DNA from: an uncultured Alphaproteobacteria bacterium
GTDB lineage: Bacteria > Pseudomonadota > Alphaproteobacteria > Caulobacterales > Hyphomonadaceae
Assembly (NCBI GenBank): GCA_903831485.1
Contig: CAIKXW010000195.1
Coordinates: 1 to 11,390, forward strand
DNA length: 11,390 bases
Direction: 5' to 3'
A program made the position numbers and the translations under genes. The notes beneath the pieces were generated by a model, which saw nothing but the letters and a program-made list of their open reading frames with translations, was not told where the DNA came from and searched no databases. This document shows positions 1-8,094 of this stretch, one piece after another; position 1 is the first letter of the stretch, and each line of letters begins with the position of its first letter.

Positions 1-1341
<1,341 letters not shown>

Positions 1342-1393
1342 TCTCGGTATAGAGTAACGAGTCAGACAGTGTCAGGTCAGCTGAACAAATGAA

Positions 1394-1440
1394 TGGGCCG
1401 TGGCCGGGTGGGGACTTTAATCCATCCCGGCCATGGCCCA
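1394..1440 (+). terminator. Strong stem-loop between dnaK and dnaJ (terminator or attenuator)
   Basis: An inverted repeat pairs tgggccgtggccggg (1394-1408) with cccggccatggccca (1426-1440). This gives 15 base pairs including one G-T wobble, and the stem can extend a little with a bulged base. The loop contains ctttaat. It is followed by TCTAGTTTC, a poor U-tract, so it is an imperfect intrinsic terminator on the + strand. Lying between dnaK and dnaJ, it could lower dnaJ read-through relative to dnaK or protect the 3' end of dnaK mRNA. The structure is seen directly; the role is inferred. Confidence 0.7.
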
Positions 1441-1501
1441 TCTAGTTTCAGCGGTTGCTAAGGTTCGGCTGCAATACAACGTTAATTGCATGCCCGAAGG
1501 G

Positions 1502-1537
1502 ATGAGCATCTTGGTCAAGGTCCGGTCTTCACCATGA
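1502..1537 (+). other. Possible 11-codon leader ORF overlapping the dnaJ start
   Basis: An ATG at 1502 opens a short frame (MSILVKVRSSP) whose TGA stop at 1535-1537 overlaps the dnaJ ATG at 1534 in an ATGA arrangement, which is the geometry of translational coupling. A purine-rich GAAGGG abuts the ATG directly, too close for a normal ribosome binding site. Short ORFs of this size arise often by chance, so this is a weak call. Confidence 0.2.
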
Positions 1538-2679
1538 GCGAGCGCTCCTACTACGATGTACTCGGCGTCGCGAAGGACGCTGACGAGAAGGTTCTCAAAT
1601 CCGCCTTCCGCAAGAAGGCGATGGAGTACCATCCCGATCGCAACAAGGGCTGCGCCGAGAGCGAAGCCAAGTTCAAGGAAATGTCCGAGGCCTATGAAGT
1701 CCTGAGCGATCCGCAGCGCCGTGCGGTCTATGACCGTTTCGGCAAGCAGGGCCTGAATGGCGCGGGCGGCGGCGGGGCATCGAACGGCCGGCCGGAAGAC
1801 ATCTTCCGCGACGTGTTCGGCGACGTGTTCTCGGAATTCTTCGGCGCGCAGCAACGCCAGCAGGGACGCGGCGGTCCGGCGCGCGGTGCGGATCTTCGCT
1901 ACGACTACGAGATCGGCCTCGAAGACGCCTTCCACGGCAAGCAGGCCGACATCACCGTGCCTTCGACAGAAGCGTGCGCGCCGTGCAACGCCACGGGGGC
2001 GGAGCCTGGGACAAAGCCGGAGACCTGCACGACCTGCGACGGCCATGGCCGCGTGCGGATGAGCCAGGGCTTCTTCACCATGGAGCGGACATGCGGCCGC
2101 TGCCAGGGCTCGGGCCAGGTCATCAAGACGCCGTGCCGCCAGTGCGGCGGCCGCGGCGCCATCCGCAAGGACCGCACCCTGTCAGTCAACATTCCGGCGG
2201 GCATCGAGGACGGCCAGCGCATCCGCCTGTCGGGCGAAGGCGAGCCGGGGATGAAGAACGGCCCCAAGGGCGATCTCTACATTTTCGTCTCGGTGCGGGA
2301 GCATGAACTGTTCGAGCGTGACGGCCAGACGCTGTTCGCGCGCACGCCGGTGCCGATGGTAACCGCGGCGATGGGCGGCGAGATCGAGATGCCGACGCTG
2401 GATGGCGCGCGCATGAAAGTGTCGATCCCCGAAGGCGCGCAAACCGGCAAGCGCATGCGCCTCAAGGGCAAGGGCATGCCGAGCCTGCGCGGCGGCGCCC
2501 ATGGCGACATGGTGGTCGAACTCTTCGTCGAGACGCCGACGCACCTCTCCGCCAAGCAGAAGGAACTGCTGAAGCAGTTCGCTGCCGAATGCTGCCCGAG
2601 CGGGAAGTGCCATCCGGAGAGCCAGGGCTTCTTCAAGAAGGTGAAGAAGTTCTTCGATCAGGAAGACTCGCGGGCTTAG
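1534..2679 (+). CDS. dnaJ: Chaperone protein DnaJ (Hsp40)
   Basis: Co-chaperone that delivers unfolded substrates to DnaK and stimulates its ATPase. It is 381 residues, a normal type I length. The J-domain spans about residues 4-70 with the HPD triad at 33-35. A short Gly/Phe-rich linker (about 71-115) follows. The zinc-binding domain has four Cys motifs at about 148-155, 165-172, 187-194 and 201-208. The first is CAPCNATG, where the first Gly of the usual CxxCxGxG is Ala; all eight Cys are kept. C-terminal substrate-binding domains follow, ending in the usual FFKKVKKFF helix, with three extra Cys (CCPSGKC) just before it. The ATG at 1534 (MSERSYYDVLG) is chosen over the in-frame ATG at 1486 because it begins exactly at the conserved J-domain. 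The ribosome binding site is weak: AAGG at 1517-1520 is 13 bases upstream. It probably shares an operon with dnaK. Confidence 0.97.
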   Translation: MSERSYYDVLGVAKDADEKVLKSAFRKKAMEYHPDRNKGCAESEAKFKEMSEAYEVLSDPQRRAVYDRFGKQGLNGAGGGGASNGRPEDIFRDVFGDVFSEFFGAQQRQQGRGGPARGADLRYDYEIGLEDAFHGKQADITVPSTEACAPCNATGAEPGTKPETCTTCDGHGRVRMSQGFFTMERTCGRCQGSGQVIKTPCRQCGGRGAIRKDRTLSVNIPAGIEDGQRIRLSGEGEPGMKNGPKGDLYIFVSVREHELFERDGQTLFARTPVPMVTAAMGGEIEMPTLDGARMKVSIPEGAQTGKRMRLKGKGMPSLRGGAHGDMVVELFVETPTHLSAKQKELLKQFAAECCPSGKCHPESQGFFKKVKKFFDQEDSRA

Positions 2680-2736
2680 GAACTCGCCGCCGGACTCTCG
2701 ACGTCAGCGAAAGGCGAAAGCCTGGATCACTCAGCC

Positions 2737-3261
2737 TCAGGTCGGTGACGGCGCGGCCGGAAGCGGCTCGCCATTTTCGTCATAGATCAGGTCGCACCGG
2801 ATATCGACGGCCTGCTTCTGCGCCATCGCGACTGGGCCCTCGTAGATGCCGCACGAGAGCAGATTGTCCTCATGCGTCTTGCGCGCCGAGTAGACATTCA
2901 CCAGCACTTGCGGCGCGCCCTCGACATTCGGCAGTTGCGCCGGATCGAAACTTGCGGCGGGAACAGTGATTGTCGCGTTCTCGGGCGCGACCTCGACCAA
3001 ATCCTCGCCGAGCGGGATCTGACCCATCTCGTCAGCGGTGGGTTTGGCCGCAGCATTGGGCGCGCCCCAGAACATGCCGGCGACGATGACCCGCTCCTTC
3101 GTGGAGACGAGCTTCTCGGCGGCGCGCGGCGTCAGGGTAAGCGCCACGTCAAACGCGTAGGGGCTGGCAGGCGCAGCCGCCGCGACCGGGCCTTCGGCAG
3201 TTGGGGCGGGGCTGCAGGCCAGCGCGGGGAGCAGGAAGGCGAGCGATGCGAACTTTTTCAT
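2737..3261 (-). CDS. Putative small lipoprotein of unknown function
   Basis: A 174-residue product I do not recognise. It starts MKKFASLAFLLPALAC: a charged N-terminus, a short hydrophobic segment, then a cysteine at residue 16 in a lipobox-like LPALAC context. It is therefore probably lipid-anchored and periplasmic, though -3 is Ala rather than the preferred Leu. An Ala/Pro-rich linker (about 17-34) leads into a predicted beta-rich globular part with repeated hydrophobic strands. Two further cysteines (137 and 156) could form a disulfide. The tail is Pro/Ala-rich. The open frame extends 37 codons upstream of the chosen start, but that part overlaps the dapB start and lacks signal-peptide character. 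It is divergent from dapB (82 bases between starts) and convergent with dnaJ (57 bases between stops). No function can be assigned. Confidence 0.8.
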   Translation of the reverse strand: MKKFASLAFLLPALACSPAPTAEGPVAAAAPASPYAFDVALTLTPRAAEKLVSTKERVIVAGMFWGAPNAAAKPTADEMGQIPLGEDLVEVAPENATITVPAASFDPAQLPNVEGAPQVLVNVYSARKTHEDNLLSCGIYEGPVAMAQKQAVDIRCDLIYDENGEPLPAAPSPT

Positions 3262-3343
3262 GCAGGATGAATTGGAGCGATTGGCGAGGCGCGTCAAACG
3301 CCCCGCCCTCGCCTGCGGCGGATTTCCCGGTATAAGGCGGCGC
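3262..3343. promoter_or_regulatory. Divergent promoter region between lipoprotein gene and dapB
   Basis: 82 bases separate the two divergent start codons, so promoters for both genes may lie here. A TATAAGG run (3331-3337) sits 7 bases before the dapB ATG; it more likely serves as the dapB ribosome binding site (AAGGCGG) than as a -10 box. I could not identify convincing -35/-10 pairs. Confidence 0.35.
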
Positions 3344-4120
3344 ATGAGCATCAGGATCGCGATTGCAGGCATTGCCGGGCGGATGGGTCAGGCGCTGGTC
3401 AACTCGGCCGGTGCGGACTTTGTCATCGCCGGCGGCAGCGAGCGGGCGGGGTCGGACGCACTGGGCGTGGCCTCGGGTGGCTGGAGGGTCAGCGACAGCG
3501 CGGCGACGGCCGCAGAGTCAGCCGACGCCTGGATCGATTTCACGACGCCTGCAGCATCGCTTGAGTCGCTGGAACAGCTGAAACAGGCCGGCGTGAAGGC
3601 CGCCATCATCGGCACGACAGGGCTGTCGGCCGAGCAGGAGCGGGTTGTGGCCGAGCACGCGAAGCGGATCGTCATCGTGCGCGACCGGAATTTCTCGCTG
3701 GGCGTCAACCTGATGATCGGGCTGGTCGAGCAGGCAGCCGCCAAGCTGAAGGCCGACTGGGATATCGAGATCACCGAGGGCCATCACCGGCGGAAGGTGG
3801 ATGCGCCTTCGGGCACGGCGCTGATGATCGGCGAAGCGGCGGCGCGCGGACGTGGCGCTTTGCTGGGGGACATCCGGGTTCCACCGCATGACGGCCAGAC
3901 AGGGCCGCGCAAGGAAGGGTCGATCGCCTTCTCCGTGATCCGCGGCGGCGGGATCATTGGCGATCACGAGGCGGCCTTCATCTCGGACGAAGAAGTGCTG
4001 TCGATCAGTCACCGCGCGCTCGACAGGGCGATCTTCGCCAAGGGCGCGCTGGCGGCGGCGAAGTGGGCTGTGGCGCAGAAGCCGGGCCTCTATGCGATGC
4101 GAGATGTTCTTTCGCTGTGA
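3344..4120 (+). CDS. dapB: 4-hydroxy-tetrahydrodipicolinate reductase DapB
   Basis: Cytoplasmic NAD(P)H-dependent reductase of the diaminopimelate/lysine pathway, converting 4-hydroxy-tetrahydrodipicolinate to tetrahydrodipicolinate; the product feeds peptidoglycan and lysine synthesis. It is 258 residues, slightly shorter than the E. coli enzyme (273). The N-terminal Rossmann fold shows IAGIAGRMG (about 6-14), followed by IDFTTP and GTTGLS. The catalytic signature EGHHRRKVDAPSGTA gives the general acid His147 and substrate-binding Lys151, equivalent to His159 and Lys163 of E. coli. A C-terminal tetramerisation/substrate domain contains GGGIIGDHEAAF and ends GLYAMRDVL, as in the family. The ATG at 3344 is preceded by AAGGCGG and begins right at the Rossmann strand; the frame is open further upstream but that part has no family counterpart. 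Confidence 0.97.
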   Translation: MSIRIAIAGIAGRMGQALVNSAGADFVIAGGSERAGSDALGVASGGWRVSDSAATAAESADAWIDFTTPAASLESLEQLKQAGVKAAIIGTTGLSAEQERVVAEHAKRIVIVRDRNFSLGVNLMIGLVEQAAAKLKADWDIEITEGHHRRKVDAPSGTALMIGEAAARGRGALLGDIRVPPHDGQTGPRKEGSIAFSVIRGGGIIGDHEAAFISDEEVLSISHRALDRAIFAKGALAAAKWAVAQKPGLYAMRDVLSL

Positions 4121-4268
4121 TCTGGCTGGCGCTGTGATTTGCGCTTCTGTTTCAGATTGTTTCCGGGCTTTCACTTTGCGTGTGGCCGCCTGCCCGCTTA
4201 GACCGGACCAGCGCAGCCGGGACGAGCTGCGGTGGTGGAAGCGCTTGGGATGGGAGTAGGCGCGCGGC
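4121..4268. other. Intergenic spacer between dapB and amidase
   Basis: 148 bases of non-coding or doubtful sequence. The motif cgctgtgatctg at the dapB stop (4113-4124) recurs with one change at 4130-4141. A 55-codon frame (4092-4259) crosses the spacer but shows no recognisable domain and no good ribosome binding site. No hairpin terminator for dapB was seen. The GGAG/AGG at 4253-4260 serves the amidase start. Confidence 0.5.
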
Positions 4269-5864
4269 ATGACGCAGGCGCCGAACATATTTCTGTCAGC
4301 ACGGACGCAGCTGAACCGGCTGGCTCTTGGCCAGGTGAGCGCGGCGGACCTGCTTGAGGAACACGTCGCCCGCTACAAGGCGGCGAACCCGGCGGTGAAC
4401 GCCGTTGTGCGCACCGATCTGGAGACGGCGCGGGCCCGGGCGGGCGAGCTCGACAGGATGCTCAAGGCGGGGACGGCGGCAGGTCCGCTGCATGGCCTGC
4501 CGATGACGATCAAGGACACGTTCGATGTCGACGGCATGCCGGCGACGTCCGGCGCGCCAGAATACGCCAAGCGCCCTGCCCGCACGAATGACGCAGCTGC
4601 CGTTGCACGCCTCCGGGCTGCTGGCGCAGTTATCTGGGGCAAGACGAACACGCCCTATCTTGCGGGCGACAGCCAGACATCGAACCCACTGCATGGGCGG
4701 ACATCGAATCCATGGGACCTCGCGCGAACGCCGGGCGGGAGTTCCGGCGGAGCGGCGGCCGCGCTGGCGACCGGGATGACGCCGCTGGAGCTTGGCTCCG
4801 ACATCGGCGGCAGCCTGCGCTTTCCGGCGCACTTCTGCGGCGTCGCTGCGCTGAAGCCGACATTCGGACGGGCGCCGATCGTTGGCCACGTGCCGCCGGC
4901 GCCGGGATCGCTGGCGGTGCGCGACCTGAACGTGGCGGGGCCGATGGCGCGCGATGTCGCTGACCTGCGGCTGATGTTCAACGTGCTGACTGGGGCTGCG
5001 AATGCGGGTCCGGCGAAGCGTACATCGCTGCGCGCGTTGCGGATCGGTGTGTGGGCGGAGGACAAGGCGTTCCCGGTCTCAGCTGATTGCCGCTCAGCGG
5101 TGGAGACCGCCGCCGAGGCGGCGAGCGATATCGGCGCACAAGTCCTGGTCGCCAAGCCGGATGTCGACGGCGCTGTTCTGATCGATCTCTATCTGCAACT
5201 CCTCCTCCCGCTGCTCGCCACCGACATGCCGGGGCCTCTTGTGAAGGCGCTGGAGGCAGGGCGGCCTCTCGCGAAGATCATGGCGCGCGGCGAGCCGTTC
5301 GGACGCGGCAAGTGGGCGGCCTATTCGGCGGCGACGCACCATGACTGGCTGAGGGCGGACGAGAGCCGCCGCCGCCTGAAGCGGACGATATCGGACTTCT
5401 TCTCGCGCTGGCATGCGCTGATCACGCCTGTCGCACCGACCGCAGCTTTTCCCCATGTCGAAACGGGAGACGCGGTGACGCGGGTGCTGAGCGTCGATGG
5501 CAAGGCGATCCCCTATCACATGCTGCACGGCTGGATTGCGCTGGCGACGGTGTGCCACCTGCCCGCCGTGGTGATCCCCGTGCCGCGCCGTGCGGGCCAG
5601 TTGCCGTGTGGGGTGCAGATCATCGGGCCGGAAGGCGGGGATGAGGATGTACTCGCGATCGCGGAGGCGATCGAGGCGCAGATGGGCGGATTCCAGAGAC
5701 CGCCTGAAGAGGCGCTGAAGGCGCTGCCGACGATGGTGCGGCCGAAGCCAAAGCCTGCGCCCAAGCCGGCGAAGCAGGTGAAGGCGAAGCCCGTGAGGCC
5801 TACGAAGGCGGAGAGGCCCAAGCCTGTGCGGAAGGCGAAGCCGCCGAAACCGGCGAAGAGATAG
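4269..5864 (+). CDS. Amidase-signature family hydrolase with Lys/Pro-rich C-terminal tail
   Basis: Hydrolase of the amidase signature family (the GatA/FAAH/bacterial amidase fold), cleaving amide bonds by a Ser-cisSer-Lys triad. All three residues are visible: Lys82 in MTIKDTFD, Ser158 in TPGGSSGGAAAA and Ser182 in GSDIGGSLRFP. The 24-residue spacing of the two serines matches the family. The enzyme body ends near residue 480. The last 45 or so residues are a low-complexity basic tail of Lys-Pro, Ala-Lys and Arg-Pro units, which is not part of the family fold. There is no gatB or gatC nearby, so it is probably a stand-alone amidase rather than the Glu-tRNA amidotransferase subunit; the substrate cannot be told from sequence. 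The ATG at 4269 has GGAGTAGG upstream. It is convergent with gloA, with 6 bases between stops. Confidence 0.92.
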   Translation: MTQAPNIFLSARTQLNRLALGQVSAADLLEEHVARYKAANPAVNAVVRTDLETARARAGELDRMLKAGTAAGPLHGLPMTIKDTFDVDGMPATSGAPEYAKRPARTNDAAAVARLRAAGAVIWGKTNTPYLAGDSQTSNPLHGRTSNPWDLARTPGGSSGGAAAALATGMTPLELGSDIGGSLRFPAHFCGVAALKPTFGRAPIVGHVPPAPGSLAVRDLNVAGPMARDVADLRLMFNVLTGAANAGPAKRTSLRALRIGVWAEDKAFPVSADCRSAVETAAEAASDIGAQVLVAKPDVDGAVLIDLYLQLLLPLLATDMPGPLVKALEAGRPLAKIMARGEPFGRGKWAAYSAATHHDWLRADESRRRLKRTISDFFSRWHALITPVAPTAAFPHVETGDAVTRVLSVDGKAIPYHMLHGWIALATVCHLPAVVIPVPRRAGQLPCGVQIIGPEGGDEDVLAIAEAIEAQMGGFQRPPEEALKALPTMVRPKPKPAPKPAKQVKAKPVRPTKAERPKPVRKAKPPKPAKR

Positions 5865-5870
5865 GCCCGG

Positions 5871-6338
5871 CTACCAGCTGCCGATGTTCGGCGCGCTTGC
5901 CCATGGCTCGGCAGGTGCAAGCGCTTCGCCCTTCTGCAGGAGCTCGATGGAAATGCCGTCGGGCGAGCGGACGAAGGCCATGCGGCCGTCGCGGGGCGGG
6001 CGGTTGATTGTGACGCCCATCTTCTGGAAGCGCTCGCAGGCGGCGTAGATGTCGCCGACGCGGTAGGCGAGGTGGCCGAAATTGCGGCCGCCAGAATACT
6101 CGCGCTCGTCCCAGTTCTGGGTCAGCTCGACCATGGGGACGCCCGGCGGCAGGCGTTCCTTGCCGTCATAGTTGGCGCGCTTGATGTCGTCGGGCGAGGC
6201 GAGGAAGACCAGTGTGTACTTGCCCTGCGGATAGTCGTTGCGGCGGACCTCGGTAAGACCAAGGCCGTCGCAGAAGAATTTCACGGCGGCGTCGAGATCG
6301 CCGACACGAACCATGGCGTGGAGGAATTCGATGCTCAT
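5871..6338 (-). CDS. gloA: Lactoylglutathione lyase (glyoxalase I)
   Basis: Metalloenzyme that turns the methylglyoxal-glutathione hemithioacetal into S-lactoylglutathione, a step in detoxifying methylglyoxal. It is 155 residues, one vicinal-oxygen-chelate (glyoxalase) domain pair. The four metal ligands are His7 (FLHAMVRVGDLD), Glu71 (VELTQNWD), His89 (FGHLAYRV) and Glu132 (GISIELLQ). The EYSGGRNFGHLAY segment closely matches E. coli GloA. The first two ligands are 64 residues apart versus 51 in E. coli, so this form has a longer loop between them (FLASPDDIKRAN). The ATG at 6338 overlaps the stop of the upstream DUF2244 gene (ATGA), and AGGA lies 6 bases before it, which indicates translational coupling. 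It ends 6 bases from the convergent amidase stop. Confidence 0.93.
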   Translation of the reverse strand: MSIEFLHAMVRVGDLDAAVKFFCDGLGLTEVRRNDYPQGKYTLVFLASPDDIKRANYDGKERLPPGVPMVELTQNWDEREYSGGRNFGHLAYRVGDIYAACERFQKMGVTINRPPRDGRMAFVRSPDGISIELLQKGEALAPAEPWASAPNIGSW

Positions 6339-6820
6339 GCATTGTCCTGGGTATGGCGTTCGCGGCGGGCGTCACTGATCGCCTGCATCAGGCGACGGGC
6401 GAAGGTCTCGCGCTCACGCGGGGTGAGAAACTCGCCGAGCGGATAAGCTGTCCGCGATGTGGCGAGGCGAAGGGCGTTGGGGCCGGTGGCTGTGCGATCG
6501 AACTCGACGCGGGCGAAGTGGGACGCCATGCTGGCGCGCCGCTCCCTGCCCCAGCCATCGACTTTTCGCACATCGACCTCGTCGGCTGTGACGCGGACAT
6601 AGGTGCGCGCGGTCTGTGCGCGGAAGGACCACTGGAAGACCAGCCAGAGCACAAGGATTTCGGCGCCAAGAAAGCCGACCACCGGCCAGGCGCCGACAAG
6701 CAGGAAGCCAAGGCTGAACACAGCGCTGAAGGCGCCGAGGATCAGCATCACGCGGTTGAGGCCGCGCGTTGTCAGCGAGCGTGGAGGCTCCAGCACGGCG
6801 TCGAGATAGACGATGGCCAT
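6335..6820 (-). CDS. DUF2244 family inner-membrane protein
   Basis: A 161-residue membrane protein of uncharacterised family DUF2244, common in alphaproteobacteria. It shows the family's N-terminal pattern (AVLEPPRSLTTRG, about 8-20) and two adjacent membrane helices (about 23-44 and 46-65). A soluble C-terminal part follows, beginning with RTYVRVTADEVDV and containing a basic, Trp-Gly-containing turn. This fold resembles small PH-like cytoplasmic domains attached to a membrane hairpin, but that is only an impression. The stop overlaps the gloA start by 4 bases, so the two are very probably one transcript. It is divergent from nth with 75 bases between starts. Function unknown. Confidence 0.88.
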   Translation of the reverse strand: MAIVYLDAVLEPPRSLTTRGLNRVMLILGAFSAVFSLGFLLVGAWPVVGFLGAEILVLWLVFQWSFRAQTARTYVRVTADEVDVRKVDGWGRERRASMASHFARVEFDRTATGPNALRLATSRTAYPLGEFLTPRERETFARRLMQAISDARRERHTQDNA

Positions 6821-6895
6821 TTGCGGAGATTAGGTCGGGAGGCGTTCTTCGCAAGTGCCGGATGACAATGCTGGCCGGCTGGGCTTTAGAGAAGC
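6821..6895. promoter_or_regulatory. Divergent promoter region between DUF2244-gloA and nth
   Basis: 75 bases lie between the two divergent start codons and must hold, or be overlapped by, signals for both units. No confident -35/-10 pair was seen. TTTAGAGAAGC immediately before the nth ATG supplies a modest ribosome binding site. Confidence 0.35.
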
Positions 6896-7579
6896 ATGGC
6901 GAAGGCGGCGGCGAAGAAGAAGTCGAAGAAACCCGCGAAGGGCTTTACGCCGGAGATGGCGGGCGAGCTTTTCAGGCGGCTGGCCGAACACCGGCCCGAT
7001 CCGAAGACCGAGCTGGCCTATACCGATCCCTATACGCTGGTGGTCGCTGTCGCGCTTTCGGCGCAGGCGACGGATGTGTCGGTGAACAAGGCGACGAAGG
7101 AATTGTTCAGGGTTGCCGACACGCCGGCGAAGATGGTGGCGCTCGGTGAGGAAGGCGTCGCCGAATACATCAAGACGATCGGGCTTTGGCGGGGCAAGGC
7201 GAAGAATGTGATCGCGCTGTCGAAGATCATTCTCGAACAGCATGGGGGCAAGACGCCGCGCACGCGGGAGGAGCTCGTGGCGCTGCCGGGCGTGGGCCAC
7301 AAGACGGCGAGCGTGGTGCTGAACGAGGCTTTTGGCGAGGCGACGATTGCGGTGGACACGCACGTCTTCCGCGTCTCGAACCGGACGGGGCTTGCGCCCG
7401 AGGCGACGCCGGAGAAGGTCGAGAAGAAGCTGCTGCAGGTGACGCCTGACGCATACAAGCGTGGGGCGCATCACTGGCTGATCCTGCACGGGCGCTACAC
7501 GTGCCTGGCGCGCAAGCCGGGGTGTCCGGAGTGCGTCATCCGCGATCTTTGCCAGTATGACGCGAAGACGGGGGAGTAG
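6896..7579 (+). CDS. nth: Endonuclease III (DNA glycosylase/AP lyase)
   Basis: Base-excision repair enzyme that removes oxidised pyrimidines and nicks at abasic sites. It is 227 residues. The helix-hairpin-helix motif LPGVGHKTA carries catalytic Lys136, and VDTHVFRVSNR carries Asp154; the 18-residue spacing equals that of E. coli Lys120 and Asp138. The C-terminal 4Fe-4S loop has Cys203, 210, 213 and 219 (C-x6-C-x2-C-x5-C), identical in spacing to the E. coli cluster. The N-terminus is an extra basic tail (MAKAAAKKKSKKPAKG) of about 16 residues relative to E. coli, likely disordered and able to touch DNA. The stop codon directly abuts the stop of the convergent - strand gene. The ATG at 6896 opens the frame. 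Confidence 0.97.
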   Translation: MAKAAAKKKSKKPAKGFTPEMAGELFRRLAEHRPDPKTELAYTDPYTLVVAVALSAQATDVSVNKATKELFRVADTPAKMVALGEEGVAEYIKTIGLWRGKAKNVIALSKIILEQHGGKTPRTREELVALPGVGHKTASVVLNEAFGEATIAVDTHVFRVSNRTGLAPEATPEKVEKKLLQVTPDAYKRGAHHWLILHGRYTCLARKPGCPECVIRDLCQYDAKTGE

Positions 7580-7999
7580 TTACCGCTGCGCGTACGGATA
7601 ACAGCGGGCGCGGGGGAGCGGGATGCGGACGTGGCGGGCGAGCGCTTCGATTGCGTCGCCGTGTTCCAAATAGGAGTCGGCGTTCTCGGGGCCGACGATG
7701 ATGATCGTGAAATCGCTCGACGGCTTTGGGCCGGGCGGCAGCATGGCGGTGGCGAGGCCAGATCCGTCGTCGGCGCGGAGCGTCATGAAGACCGGCATTG
7801 TGCGGGCGATGTGGGCCTTGAGGCCGATGTCGCGCTCAAGCCCCTGCCCCGGCACATAGGTACGGCGCGCGCGCTGCTGCGCGGTGAGGAAGTGTTTTTC
7901 GACAGCGTGACGCATCAGGCGGGACTCGGCGCCAGCCTCGGCTTCGGTTTCGATACGGAACCAGGTACGCCCTTTGAAGGCGTCGCAGGCATACTGCAT
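7580..7999 (-). CDS. Conserved-looking hypothetical protein, 139 aa
   Basis: I do not recognise the family. The product begins MQYACDAFKGRTWFRIETEAEA and ends in an Arg/Pro-rich stretch (IPLPRARCYPYAQR). It has no signal peptide or membrane helix, so it is probably cytoplasmic. A mixed alpha/beta pattern is suggested: an N-terminal strand (TWFRIET), a helix with HAVEKHF, then strands around VFMTLRADDG and SDFTIIIVG. The coding call rests on a full-length frame, a good ribosome binding site (GGGAGAGG, 8 bases before the ATG), and its exact fit between neighbours: its TAA directly abuts the nth stop. The ATP-grasp gene lies 95 bases upstream on the same strand, so the two could be co-transcribed. 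Confidence 0.8.
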   Translation of the reverse strand: MQYACDAFKGRTWFRIETEAEAGAESRLMRHAVEKHFLTAQQRARRTYVPGQGLERDIGLKAHIARTMPVFMTLRADDGSGLATAMLPPGPKPSSDFTIIIVGPENADSYLEHGDAIEALARHVRIPLPRARCYPYAQR

Positions 8000-8094
8000 G
8001 TGATGACCTCTCCCGCAGCCAAGGTAGGCAGGCGCGGTGTGAGGCGGAAGGGGTGAGGTGCAGTCGTGAGTCGGCGTTCCCTGCGATCCGGAGA
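8000..8094. other. Short spacer upstream of the 139-aa gene
   Basis: 95 bases between two co-directional - strand genes. It holds the ribosome binding site of the downstream gene at its low-coordinate end. I saw no clear hairpin, repeat or promoter. Confidence 0.4.

Noticed and set aside
1486..1533. Upstream in-frame ATG for dnaJ
   Set aside because: No ribosome binding site upstream, and the 16 added residues have no counterpart in DnaJ, whose J-domain starts at the ATG at 1534.
2710..2722. Small GAAA-loop hairpin between dnaJ and the lipoprotein gene as a terminator
   Set aside because: Stem is only four base pairs (AGGC/GCCT) and no T-run follows on either strand.
4092..4259. 55-codon frame crossing the dapB-amidase spacer
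   Set aside because: Starts inside dapB, lacks a good ribosome binding site and shows no family resemblance; could be revisited if conserved.
3518..4288. 256-codon - strand open frame
   Set aside because: Antisense to dapB, which is confirmed by its catalytic motif; Arg/His-rich shadow product.
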